The notes beneath the pieces were generated by a model. It saw nothing but the letters and a program-made list of their open reading frames with translations. It was not told where the DNA came from and searched no databases. From Undaria pinnatifida (lineage: Eukaryota > Sar > Phaeophyceae > Laminariales > Alariaceae): a stretch of 64,000 nt of DNA. The translations under genes were made by a program, and so were the position numbers. The stretch is taken from assembly GCA_012845835.1 (NCBI GenBank), contig JABAKD010000010.1, positions 17,681,204 to 17,745,203 of the forward strand, in the 5' to 3' direction. Shown here piece after piece: positions 21,800 to 33,200 of the stretch (position 1 is the first letter of the stretch; each line of letters begins with the position of its first letter).

Positions 21800-23075
21800 T
21801 CACCGAATTTCACCCCGGCGACTGTAAGGAAAGGAAACGCACTCGAGCATCATACGTGAGTAGACACATCACCAGCTCTCTACAGGTACTGAAGGGATTC
21901 ATGTCTCCCCCCTCCCTTCCACTGGACACGTGGTGGAATACCACATTTGGTACTGTACATATAATACGTAACATCGTCGAGGGGAAAAGGAGGAGGGGGG
22001 AGGGCGTCTAAAAAAAAAGTACAACAACAGTAAAATTAGAAGACATGGGAATAAAAAGCAGACAAATATCATAACGGCCCTATCTATAGAGAACCAACCT
22101 ATGTCGGGCATATATCCATATCGCTGCTGCTATTATACTATATATAATAATAACCACTCACTGCAGCCCGGGATCGCGTTGTACCTACCTTACCTACCGG
22201 CAAGAGGTACTTCTGGAAGTCCTTCAAGCGTCACTCACTCCTTCCTATGGGCTGGTGAGGCTTCTGTTACTTAAATTGTAGGGCAACTAGGCCCTCTGCT
22301 TGATACTACCTGGGAACCGTTTCATTGCCACTTACTTGTTGTGTGGCATGGTATCATACAATGTGGGACAAGACTAACTTCTCACGCTTCCCAGGTATCT
22401 ATCGCCCCCGCCCGCCACCCGTCCCTCCTCACCCCTGAGCTCGGCAGCCCTGAACTCGGCAGCCCCTTATATATCCGTCCCGAAGGCAAACAATGCACCA
22501 CCCTACCCCCCGCTAACCGCTCCTCAAGGTACACAGCGTACTACTGTGGACGCCGTCGGGGCTCTCTCGAAGCCAATGAGCAAATATGTCAGCAGACGGC
22601 AGTTTCAGCCCTTGATGAACTAGACGCGGCAAATTTCGAATAATTCACCTTGAAAGATGGACGCCAAACTACTAGGTTCTAGTGTGCTGTAGCGATCGGT
22701 TTGACTGGCACTCTTGACCGCTTGACGTTTTTGTTTGCTCTTACGACTGACCGCGTCTCCAGATTTTTTCTGCCAGTGAGTGTGGCCACTAACAACTTAT
22801 CTATATTCTACTCTCAAGGCTACTCTCCACACTAATAAAATTAACCCCGTGGGGTTGAACAATCAAGGCGAAAAAAACGAGGACTTCTCCCAAGTGTCTC
22901 AAGGTCGACTCCTGCTTTTTTTTTCTTTTTGTCATCTCCGAAAAGCCCACCACTACCATCTCTCTCCCCAATCATATCGTCGCATGCTCTGAATTGCTGG
23001 CTGGTCCGTACCAAAAACCATGTCATCGCACGCGCTGCTTAGATAGTCCACACAGAGCAAACAAAAAATGTCAGC
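21800..23075. other. Mostly unassigned; one open frame of uncertain status
   Basis: A plus-strand frame at 22341-22643 ends in a normally mixed stretch (cores CGRRRGSLEANEQIC and SALDELDAANFE). This is more protein-like than the rest of the region. I do not recognise it, and there is no flanking exon support. It could be an exon or a fragment of a mobile element. Nothing else seen. Confidence 0.25.
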
Positions 23076-23079
23076 TTCT

Positions 23080-23905
23080 CTCCAGCAGCAAAACATCGAT
23101 CCGGTGACATACAACATAAGTCATCCATCCACACCCGTCCAATGGAATGTAACACTAGCCTACCCTGCTACCAAGAATCTCGAAACGTAAAACATCCGTC
23201 TGGTGAATATAACACTAGCCTACCCTGCTTCCAAGCTCAAAAAAGTAGAACATCCGTCGGATGAACAATAACACTAGCCTATCCTGCTTCCAAGAAGCTC
23301 CCAAAGTCAAACATCTGTCGGGTGCCTATAACACCAGCCTACCCTGCTTCCCACGGGCTCCAGAAGTCCGGTGAATATAACACTGGTCCACCCGTCACCC
23401 CCGTCAACAAGACGATTGTTTGCCAAGCAGACATGCACGGAAAAGCGCTTCAAACAATAGAACATCCGCTCGGCGACTATAACACTAGCCTACTCTGCTT
23501 CCAAGGAGCCCCAAAAGTAAAATGTTGATCCGGTGAATATAACACCAGCCTACCCGCCCCCCCCCGCCAAGAGGGCGGTGCTTTTGCCAAGTAAAAACGC
23601 ACGGAAAGGAGCACAAACAACAATACATCCACCCGGCGGTGAGTATAACACTAGCCTACCCTGCTTCCAAGAGTAACACGTGTGTCCGGCGGTAAACCTA
23701 ACAACTAGCCTACCCCGCCACACCACCTCGTTGTGAAAGGTGGTGCTCTGCCTGCCCACCAGACAGGCACGCAAAGCCACTCCCAGCAATAAGACATCCG
23801 CCCGGTGAGTATAACAACAGCCCACCCGTCAATCCCATCAAGAAAACGATGCTTTGCCGAGCAGGCAAGTCGAAAATGTCTTGACCCGCCCATCCATCCA
23901 TCCAC
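23080..23905. repeat. ~60 bp minisatellite
   Basis: About a dozen units are built on TATAACACTAGCCTACCCTG followed by CTTCCAAG and (AAA/CAA)CATCCGTCCGGTGA. Two units carry longer inserts (GCCAAGCAGACA..., about 23410-23450 and 23575-23620). Confidence 0.85.
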
Positions 23906-24629
23906 ATGTAGTAGGCATGGACAGGCACCGCTAAAGGGAAGCAGCGTTACTTATTTCATTGCACATCTGCTGCTTGCTACCATTTATCTATTACAACGAG
24001 CGCGTCTGTGTGCGGGCTTTTCCTATAGCGCGCCCCGCACGCACACGCGTAGCAATTCCTATGGAAACCTGCTGGTACTCCACCCCCCGCCCCATCCCAC
24101 CCCCTCCCCCCACTAGAATAAGCAGAGCACATTTCTCGTCTCCTTTAGGGTCAACCACGAAAAAACGAAACGAACAAGGAAAGGATCAGAACTGAGAAAA
24201 AATGGCAACAACGTTCATCACAAAACTAAACAAAACAAAAAGAAACAAAAAGAACAGAGACACGCTACTCCACAATCGGTGAGTGTCACTCACGACGACA
24301 CTTGGCATAGTATCCTCTGACTTGTGCCGTGATTTTTTCTGCCGTAAATATCGCGCACTCGCGTATAATATGATACGTCTTGCGATATCTTTCTTTCTAA
24401 CCCACCCATTGTACATACACGGTCCTGTTAAAAACTCAAACCAACTATAAAGCCACGTCTCCTATGTTGTGTGTTTTCATCTCTCTCTACGCAAGTTGCG
24501 CAAAGTCTTGACTAGCGTAGGTTACCCATACTCAAAACAAGACGATGAGGGATAGGTAGAGAGCATCGACGGTATACAACAACACAAAAAATAAACGAAA
24601 ATGAAAACTTGGAAAACAAAAAGAAACGT
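23906..24629. other. No gene recognised
   Basis: Short frames only. C-rich patch at 24080-24115 and A-rich AAACAAAA repeats at 24220-24255. Confidence 0.35.
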
Positions 24630-26225
24630 TATCCCATTCGGTCACGAGCTTCGAACTGCACGCGCCGGATGTTCACAGCCAAACGCGATCCAGAAAGTAA
24701 AAACTTTTCATACCATAAGTAAGTCGCGCAAGTAAACCGAATGCAAACCCAAACGTAGTACTTTCGAGACAAGCCAACCAGAAAGTAAGCCGAACGTAAT
24801 CCAGACGGAATGCTTTCAGGAAAAGTCAAGCAAGTAGACTCAAACCCAAAGGGGACAGATAGTCTGACGTGAATTTCACGTGAACCGTGGTAAGCCCGAA
24901 AGCAAACCAACAAAAGTGACAAAATTTTTTTTCGCGACACTTCCCATCACGTAAGCTGAATGAATAATGCACCTTACGCAACCGAAATCAACCGAACGCA
25001 ACCGAGCGCAACCCAAAGGTTGACACAACACTAACCCCTTCTTCGCGGCAAGTCACGCTGGCCGAATGCAATTCAGATAGGGGACCAGTTCACGTCATTC
25101 GAGCCGAAAAATGCAACCCAGCAGTTGACATTCTCATGATCCGAAAGATTGAATGAATGAATGCAACCCAAAACGTGGCGCTTTTTTCACGACAAAACGA
25201 TCACGGGAGCAACTCAAACGAAACGCATTCCAAAAGTCTCTCCAAAGGGAACAGCACGGTTTCTCTCGACAAAAAACACGCCAAGCAATCACCGAATGCA
25301 GAGCCCGCCCGGATGTGACAACAACACTTTTTCTTTCTGTCACAAGCCATATACGTATGTGGTACATCGACACCACAAAAAAAAAAGCACGCCAATCAAG
25401 CCAAATGCAGCTCAAACGTCACACTTTTCTTTCATGACGAGGTCACATGACACACATGACAACGCCAATGAAGCCGAATGCAGCTCAAACGTCACCCTTT
25501 TCTTTCATGACACGTGCTGCGACAGAGGTAGCATGTTCGGGCCAAAACGGTTTCTGAATGACTTAAGACACTCCTTAACCCAAAATCGACGGAAGTAAGT
25601 CATTTTTTTTTTCGCAGTTTTTTTTTTTTGGGGGGGGGGCACCTAGGCCATGGAATTCTTCCTCAAAATCAGTTTTTGGGTATGAAAGAAAGAAATATCC
25701 TGAAATTAGGATCCTCAAAAAAAAAGGGTGCACCAATACCGTAGCGCGTGAAACATATATAATGGAAGTCATATGGACGTCGACACGAAAACATCACGTC
25801 AACTAAACCGAATGCAAACAAAATGCGACAGTTTTTTTACGGCAAGAGCCACGTATGGTAAGTCGTCACCAAAAATCTCAATCAAGTGTAGGCTCAAACG
25901 CAACCCAAGGGTAACATTTTTTTTTTACCGCAAATCAGGTGGTACTTCGAATGCAACCCAAAGGTAGGAAACGAAGAGCTTTTACGTCAACTCACGTAAG
26001 GCCAAAAAATGCAATCCAACAGGTGAAAAAGATTAATGAAAAAAGACATGAACGTCAAGTCACGCCGCTCCTTCAACTCAAATCGAGCCACAAGAAAGGT
26101 ACTTCCTTCCGCACGCGGAGCGGAAAAAAATGGCATTTCCTTCGGAACTCGGAACAAAAAAAATACTTCATTCCTTCCGAGCTCCAACAACGAGAGATAC
26201 TCACTTCCGAAATCAAATAAACAAA
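24630..26225. repeat. Diverged repeat field around the phrase GAATGCAACCCAAA
   Basis: The words CCGAATGCAA(C)CCAAA, ACTTTTTTC(A)CGACA and AAGTCACG recur every ~60-90 bp through the interval with heavy drift. It is the remains of an old minisatellite. The open frames at 25134-25967 are repeat phase. Confidence 0.65.
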
Positions 26226-26469
26226 GGTACTCCACTCCCTGATTCATTTTATTTTCTTGTTTCCCCCCTAAGTTCGAGCAGCGCACGGGGCGCGATTAAA
26301 AATCGCGCCAACCCGACGTGAACTAACTCCTGCTAAGCTAAGGCTGATGATGATATGGTACCCTCATCCGAAGACGTACTGGTTTCCTATCTCGCATAGG
26401 TCAGACACAGCCCCTAGCCCCGAAATATCGCTGCCATCCTTGTTTTGGATGTCTTGGCACTGAGATCAC

Positions 26470-26795
26470 ACCAAAAAAAGTGAGCCATGTAACGAGAAGC
26501 AAGAGGGTGGATGGAAGCAAGGGCAGAGGTTGGATAAGATATATTAGATCGATGCTGATTGAAGCCGGAAGGAGGTACAGAAGCAAGGGTGCCATGTAAA
26601 CGAGAATTAAAGGGTGGATGAAGAGTGCCACGTTAATGAGAAAGCGAGGGTGGATGGAGCGAGGGCAACAGGTAGATTGCATCCATGACAAGCCGGAAGA
26701 AGGTGCAGAAGCACGGGTGCCATGTAAACGAGAAAGCAAGGGTGCATGAAGCGAGGGCAGCAGATGGATTAACTGGATGGAGCGAGGACAGCAGA
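26470..26795. repeat. ~60-85 bp tandem repeat
   Basis: Units contain GTGCCATGTAAACGAGAA, AGGGTGGATGAAGCGAGGGC and AGCAGATGGATTAA. About five units. Confidence 0.75.
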
Positions 26796-26866
26796 AGGAT
26801 TAACTACATACTCGGAGTATTTTCGAAGCTCAAGTTGAAGGGGACACTCCCGCCGGCGATGAACTC
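26796..26866 (-). pseudogene. Partial copy of beta-helix exon 13, or terminal exon
   Basis: The minus strand reads FIAGGSVPFNLSFENTPSM then TAG. This mirrors LDFIADGGVPFNLNFEDN in exon 13 (27103-27265) at both protein and DNA level over ~45 bp. It lies ~240 bp downstream of the exon 13 donor. The upstream AGAGAG could serve as a weak acceptor in phase 0 and would give the gene its stop codon. Without a pyrimidine tract I favour a tandem partial duplication, but the terminal-exon reading is open. Confidence 0.4.
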
Positions 26867-27085
26867 TCTCATTAACAGGTGTTCAACTCGCAAACACGTG
26901 TTTAACTCACGAGCAGAGGTTTAACTCACAAACGGGGGGTTCATAAATTCGCTTACTTAACAGGTGTTTTAAGTCACGAACAGCTATTTAAGTCACTAGC
27001 CGGTGCTGAAGTAATGAAATGAACAGGTGCTCAAGTGATGGAACAAGTGTTTCAAGTAATAACGTACAGGCGTTTAAGTAACAAT
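26867..27085. repeat. ~20 bp minisatellite in intron after exon 13
   Basis: Imperfect repeats of AGGTGTTTAACTCACGAAC / AACAGGTGCTCAAGT. They separate exon 13 from the partial exon copy. Confidence 0.7.
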
Positions 27086-27102
27086 AATGTTCGTCGACGT
27101 AC

Positions 27103-27265
27103 CTCTTGCTCGCCGCAGTAGTTGTCTTCAAAGTTCAAGTTGAAAGGCACGCCCCCGTCGGCGATAAAGTCCAGCTCCGCATGGTTGAGAATTGCGCCCC
27201 CGTAGCCGGTTCCCACGTTGGATATGAACTCCGCACCATCGTAGAACACCAATTTCCCCCCAGTT
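27103..27265 (-). CDS. Beta-helix gene exon 13
   Basis: Acceptor CATAG at 27268-27266 and donor GAG|GTACGT at 27103/27102. Residues ~765-819. The first base completes a split codon with exon 12 (GA|A, Glu), giving INETGGKLVFYDGAEFISN. It contains FISN, GYGGAILN and FEDN, the GGAI/FxxN pair of the family, plus a Cys near the end. The exon ends in phase 0. Confidence 0.82.
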
Positions 27266-30200
27266 CTATGTAAGCAAGGCGCGCAACATGCAAGAGCAAC
27301 ACACGAGGAAAGTATGAAAATGGGTTAGTTAGTTAGTCAGGTCGTTTTCTGATGAAAACAACAAGATGAAGAACAGAGGGATTTTCGAGGTTGAATGAAA
27401 AGCATGGCCCCGACCTCCCGGTCGGGTCTGGCGGTTTTCAAAATCTCGCGGGTCGAGTCGGGTTGGATCAGGAGGTGTTGGAAATCTTGCGGATCGGGTC
27501 GGGTCGGGTCGGGTCGGGTCGGGAGGCATTCAAATATCTCTGATCGGGTCGGTTCACGTTGTCGGTTCACGTTGGCTCGAACCGACCCGACCCGCGATGA
27601 CTAACCTGACCCGTGAAAAAAAATCCCCTGATAACGAGCTAATCATCGTGACAAAAAAAAAAAAACATGGGAATCCGCGCTAACTGCGTAACCCAGTGGC
27701 TATGGTGTATATCTTTAATGCAAACAACGACGGGTAACCCTATACTTGGAAGTATCATCATGTTGTGTATGTATGTGTGTATGTTGTGTTATGCTAATGT
27801 GACTCACTCGTTGATGAAGCCTCCTCCGTCCATAACGGCGGTGTTGTCTCGCACCATCACCTCTCCCCGGAAGACCACCTTGCCGTAGTTAACCATAGCC
27901 CCGCCGTTGTAGCCCCTGTCAAAAGGCATAAAATAAGCGTCGACGGGCAGAAAAAAGAACACGTACATACAAAAGCAGCTAGTTTTAAACGCGTGCTATG
28001 ATGATAGATAGAGGGAACAGCAGTATTGTGCTGTCCTTTTTTTTTCTTCCGAATAACGGATGGACCTCCTTCACCCTAAATCGCCGGAAATTTCTTTCAT
28101 TTTTTTTTCTTGGGATGATCTGTTTTGCATACCTAGGCCCATCATGTGTATTATTACGTTTATCGATCGGGCTGGGACGTTCAGCTTGTTAGAAAAAAAC
28201 TTTTTTTTGTTTTCGGTGAGGTATAATAGAGAGAAGGCTAGCTCTTTTAACCCAATTCCAACTCGAAAAAAAAATATCTTTGTCTAATTCCAAGTGTTCA
28301 GTTACCATGTCGGGACTGCGGTGCTAAAAGGGTGAACTACGCCAGAGGTATATACCGTTTTTTGGCTTTTTTTTTTCTTGCCCTGGATGACGTGGCTTTT
28401 CTAACCTCAACATCGTCGTTTTTTTGCAATAATATTTGTTTTTTCTGTATACCTGGGCTATATATGGGGCTTGCTCTCATCGGGTCGCGTCTTAAGCTTT
28501 AACTCGAAAACAGCTTCTGGATGAGGCAAAAGAACCTTGTAGGGAAAAAGTGATGCACCGCTACCCCATATACTGTAGCATCTGTGATTTCTTTGTTATT
28601 TTATTTCGTTCATTCATCCTCCGGTGAATGGATGTGGAAAAATAAAGCTTAATATTCAAGCTCACCAACACTTCACGTATTTTCATACCCCGTCGTGTGT
28701 CGATTTAACTCAACTGCATTCGCGACCCAGCGCTAGCTTAGCTGGCTGCCGTGTCATTCGGTTCCCGAGACAGCGATTGCGCGAGCTGTCCCTATCGACG
28801 GTCCCCCTTACTAGCATGTGCGATCAATTTTTTCATCATAGCAAAAATTATCCTTGTAAAAAAAAAGCAAACATTTTGTTCCCACGAACGTCGGTGCGTT
28901 TCTGAAGGGGTTTTGATCACTAGTCCCAAGTAAATTGCCCCGAAAAACGGGTTTCGAGTTGTGAAGGCGGTAAGGGTTGGTTGGGGGCTGGTGTTTGGTT
29001 GTATGTACGGGGAGACTTTTTTTTTTGGTGCGCCGTCGAATCGTTTTTTTTTTTTTACGATTTTGCACCTACAGCAAATTGATTGGTCGTCATTTTGTTC
29101 TTCTCTTCTATTTTTTGTGATTGTACCCATTTTAAGCTCAAAGATGTCGGATGACGGCACTCTTGACTGTTGACGGATAACCGTCAAGGACAGGACCGAT
29201 TCATGCAAAAAAACACTTCAGTACGTCTAACGACGCCTTGACGGGACAAAAGCCCGTCAACCTACACACATACATTTGCCGTCTGACACTGCTGTGCGGC
29301 ATGAATTTCAAGTTCAGCACGCATCACCCCAGAACATCATTTACTACAAGTATGGCAAAACCAACCGGAACCTAATGGGGTAAGAAAAAAAAGGAAACCT
29401 ACTCACCAAGTGAATGAAGCCTAACAAAACGAACACAAACAAAAATGTTGCTTCGCCTCCCACGGACTGCAGGCAAAATCAAATCAAGCAATCACCGAGA
29501 CAAGCCTCCTTCCCCCACAGGACCCAGGCGGGGGTGCGGTGCGCGCGTGCGTGTGCGTGCGTGCATGCGTGGGTATGGAGGGGAGCTATTTTTATTAGCA
29601 GACGAGGGGCGGGGAGCAGGCTAAGGATGGACTTGACTTGACTTGACTTGGCTTGGCTTGACTTGACTTGACTTGACTTGACTTGACTTGACTTGACTTG
29701 ACTTGACTTGACTTGATTTGATTTGGATTGATTTGGATTGACTGACTGACCTGTTTCCTTGCCATAACGCGGAGTTTTTGCAGAGCACGACCGAATCGTC
29801 TTGATTCCAGACCGCTCCGGCTTCGCTTCCTTCTTCCTCCTGGTTCACATTAATCCACATAAATTTGACCGATGGGGCGGTGGCAAAGAGGGAGGGGTTC
29901 CGTGCGTGCGGATTCATAAAATATTATCCGACATAAGATCGATGCGGCGATGGAAGAGGGGGGGGGGGGGCGGTCTGTGTGTGCGTCGGCACAGCGCAAA
30001 ACACGGAATAAACAGGTAATACTTTATCAAGGATTTTGTTGGTATATAAGTTACCGCTGGCTGGATAGAACGGACCCAAGTTTTTTTTAGGGGGGGGGGG
30101 GTAGGACTTGGGCCTCGCCTATCGTCTCTCTCGGATGTGGAAGTTATACGAACCCTTGTGGAGCCCATGTTCTTTCTCTTCATTGTGTGCGCGCATGCCG

Positions 30201-33200
30201 CGCACACACGGCAGCAGCGCAGGCAAGCTGTGCTAAGCTATGCATGCGCGTGTCTTGCAGGCACTTGCTTTCACCGGAGTTGGACAGCAAAACCGTCATC
30301 AGCTGAATCTACAATAGGTGCATCCCGGGCTGCCTGCTTCGTGCGAAGGATGCTTGCTGCCTGCGATCGTCGGTTTAATTCGTCAATTTTTCCCTATACT
30401 ATAATCAAGATATAATCAATCCCCAACACGGACAACTAAACACCTAAAATCCCTTACAAACTAACGAAGGTCTTGCGCGCTTAGTATGTGGTATTGTTTA
30501 CTGTTCGGGAGTAAACGAGTTTATTTAACTAACTTACACCAACTAAGAAAACCTCGCCTCGAAGTAGGCAATCAAATTAAGCAAGCACCCCGCGCCCTCC
30601 CCCCCCCCCCCCCCCCTGCGCCCTCTCGTTACCCCCATCTTCCTCTTCTCGTCAAATGGCTAATACAAGCAACAAGTGAGTCCCCCCCCCCCCCCGCCCC
30701 CCCGCCCTCCGACCCGCCCCCGCGCTGGTCAATCGAATCACGTCGGACAAGAGCGATAATATTATTTTTTTTGCGCACGCCCCCCTTCCCCCGCGCCCGC
30801 GCTCGTCAAACGACACCACTGCTGTGTGCGTTTCGCAGCGTGTGCTATGTGTTACCTTGGAGACGTTGTCGCTGATGGTCATCTCTTCGTGCAGGATGAT
30901 CTTGCCCCCTCTGGAGTTGACGAACGCCGACCCGGCCTGGTGTCGGGTCGGTAATAGGTAAGCAATGATGCGGCAACGAGAGGAAAAACAAGCAAGAAGG
31001 GTTGATTGATTGAGGGGCAGGTGTTTAACGGGTTCGATGTTCTTCCGTCTTTTTCGAGCCATGAGGTGTTCGGCGAGTCGCATGGAGGGTGAACTGCATC
31101 CTGCCAGGAACCGCTCGTAAGACGGACTTCGCCTACTTTCTTGCTTGCGGATGACAGCGACCAATGAGTGACTGTGCTTTCTGGTGTGGCCAGCGACCAA
31201 TGAGTTACTTGGTTTTCTGGTGTGGCCAGCGACCAATGAGTTACTTTGTTTTCTGGTGTGGCCGCTCCAGAGACAGCAATGGGTACTAACTACCCAGTAA
31301 CTGCCTAACCTAACCCTACGATGCCTGAAGCCTCGAGAGTGTGATTGATTGACAACCATCGCTTCCCCTTGCATCCGATTCTACAAAACGTCCATCGATC
31401 GGTTGAACTTCCTATACCAGGTAGGTATTTTAACTGGTCGGTATCGGACAAAACTGATATTTTTCGAAATATAATTTTGCCTTACTTAGTCTATGTACCT
31501 GGGCTGTGTTTTCTGAAAATGTGGTTCCTCTTTTGCAGCGAATAGTGCCTCCCGAGTTGTACACGCCTCCGCCGTATCCTCCGCCGCTCTCGTCGCCATC
31601 GTCACTACTGTCGCTGTCGCTGTCGCTGTCGCTATCGCTGTCGCTGTCGCTGTCGCTGTCACTGTCGCTGTCGCTGTCGCTGTCACTGTCGCTGTCGCTG
31701 TCGCCGTCGTCGTCGTCGTCGCCCTCATCGCTTCCTGTCGCCTGCGAGGTAGGCGAGTTTTTTCAAAGATTTACGCCCCAAGCAGAAGTCAAGATATTGT
31801 ATTAAAGCGTGGAAATACGCATCGTACACACCTTTACTTCATTGTTAAACTAACTGGTCAGAGGATCGATGGTGTTTAGCAGCAGATACCTTGCTAAACT
31901 GTTGGACGTCTAACCCTCGACGTATACTTGTATGGTGGGCGGATTGTGTGTGCGCAGCAGATGTCATACCTTGCTAAACTATTTAACGTCTCAGGCCCTC
32001 AACATATATTGTACAGTGAGCGGGTATATGTCAATGACATTCTTCATGCTACCACTGTATAGTCGACGTCTGTCTCACTGCTGCTACTGTGAAAAGGTTG
32101 CGACGTTCGCTATAAATCGCCTCCTGAAACAACCATAAAGCAGTGTGAGTGAGTATCCATCCTTCACATTAAAATGATATTTCCGCCCATCGACATCCAG
32201 CACAACAACCGATGTCCCTGCCGATGTCTCATCCTAGAGATACGAAGACGAGCTCTCTCTGTGGTCACACACGCTACGAGACACACAGAGACATACACAT
32301 TGCAAATACAGCAAGGTCATTTCGGCCATGTGCATTTGAGTGCGTTCATCCTTGTTCTACAGTAGTAGTACAACCCAATACGTTTTACGGGAAAAAAAGC
32401 ATACACACAAAGAAAAAAAAAAAAAAAAAAAAAGTGGATCATAATCCTGTGCATTAATAAAACATGTATACCAATCCTGTGCAATCTAAATCTTGCTTGT
32501 GCATAAAAATCGAACGTGCCTGTTATAGTCGTCGTTAGACTAGGAAGATTTTCAAGCTTCATCTTGCATTTTGCCCTGCGGTGGACTAATCTTGGGACCA
32601 ATCTTGCGACAAAATCTTGAGCAATTGAACATGCCTGCCTGTCTGTGTCGGTCATCATCATTTCTCTCCCAGCCCGCCCTCAATATTGCCATGCCAGCCT
32701 CACAGAGAAGAATCGCGCCCGCCTCGCCCGAGGAGCGCCAGAAAAAAAAAGCATCATGACATCATGACTTTAAATAAAACCCTTTCCCCATCCATCCCTT
32801 TCCCCATCCATCCAGACCCCCCTTCGCACGACAAAATCATTTTTATGTTATGTTCCATCATGCCATAACATATTGTCCATCCCGCCCCTCGCACGATGAA
32901 AGCGCTACGAACGAGGTGTTTTTTTTTCGTGCAAGATAGCGAAAAGAGAACGCTTCTGTCCCATCCCATCCCTCGCATGGTAATAGAAAATAGAAAATAA
33001 TACCAGGCATTTTTTTGGGTTACTTACGTCGTCTTTCATTTTTTTGTTCTTTTTATTTAGTTTTTATTGTTTTGTCAAAATGTACATTCTCCAATCCCTC
33101 CCCCCTCCCCTCCCCCTCCCGCCTCGCACGGTGAACATATTCGTTTTACTTGATGGTAAACAGTCTTCTCCCATCCCGTCTCTCGAACGCTGAAATATGG

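Noticed and set aside
23080-23905. CRISPR-like array
   Set aside because: Repeats of ~60 bp have no constant-length unique spacers, no cas genes are present and the context is eukaryotic. It is a minisatellite.
31506-31805. Leu-Ser-rich plus-strand frame
   Set aside because: Antisense of the Asp-Ser coding hexamers in exon 9.
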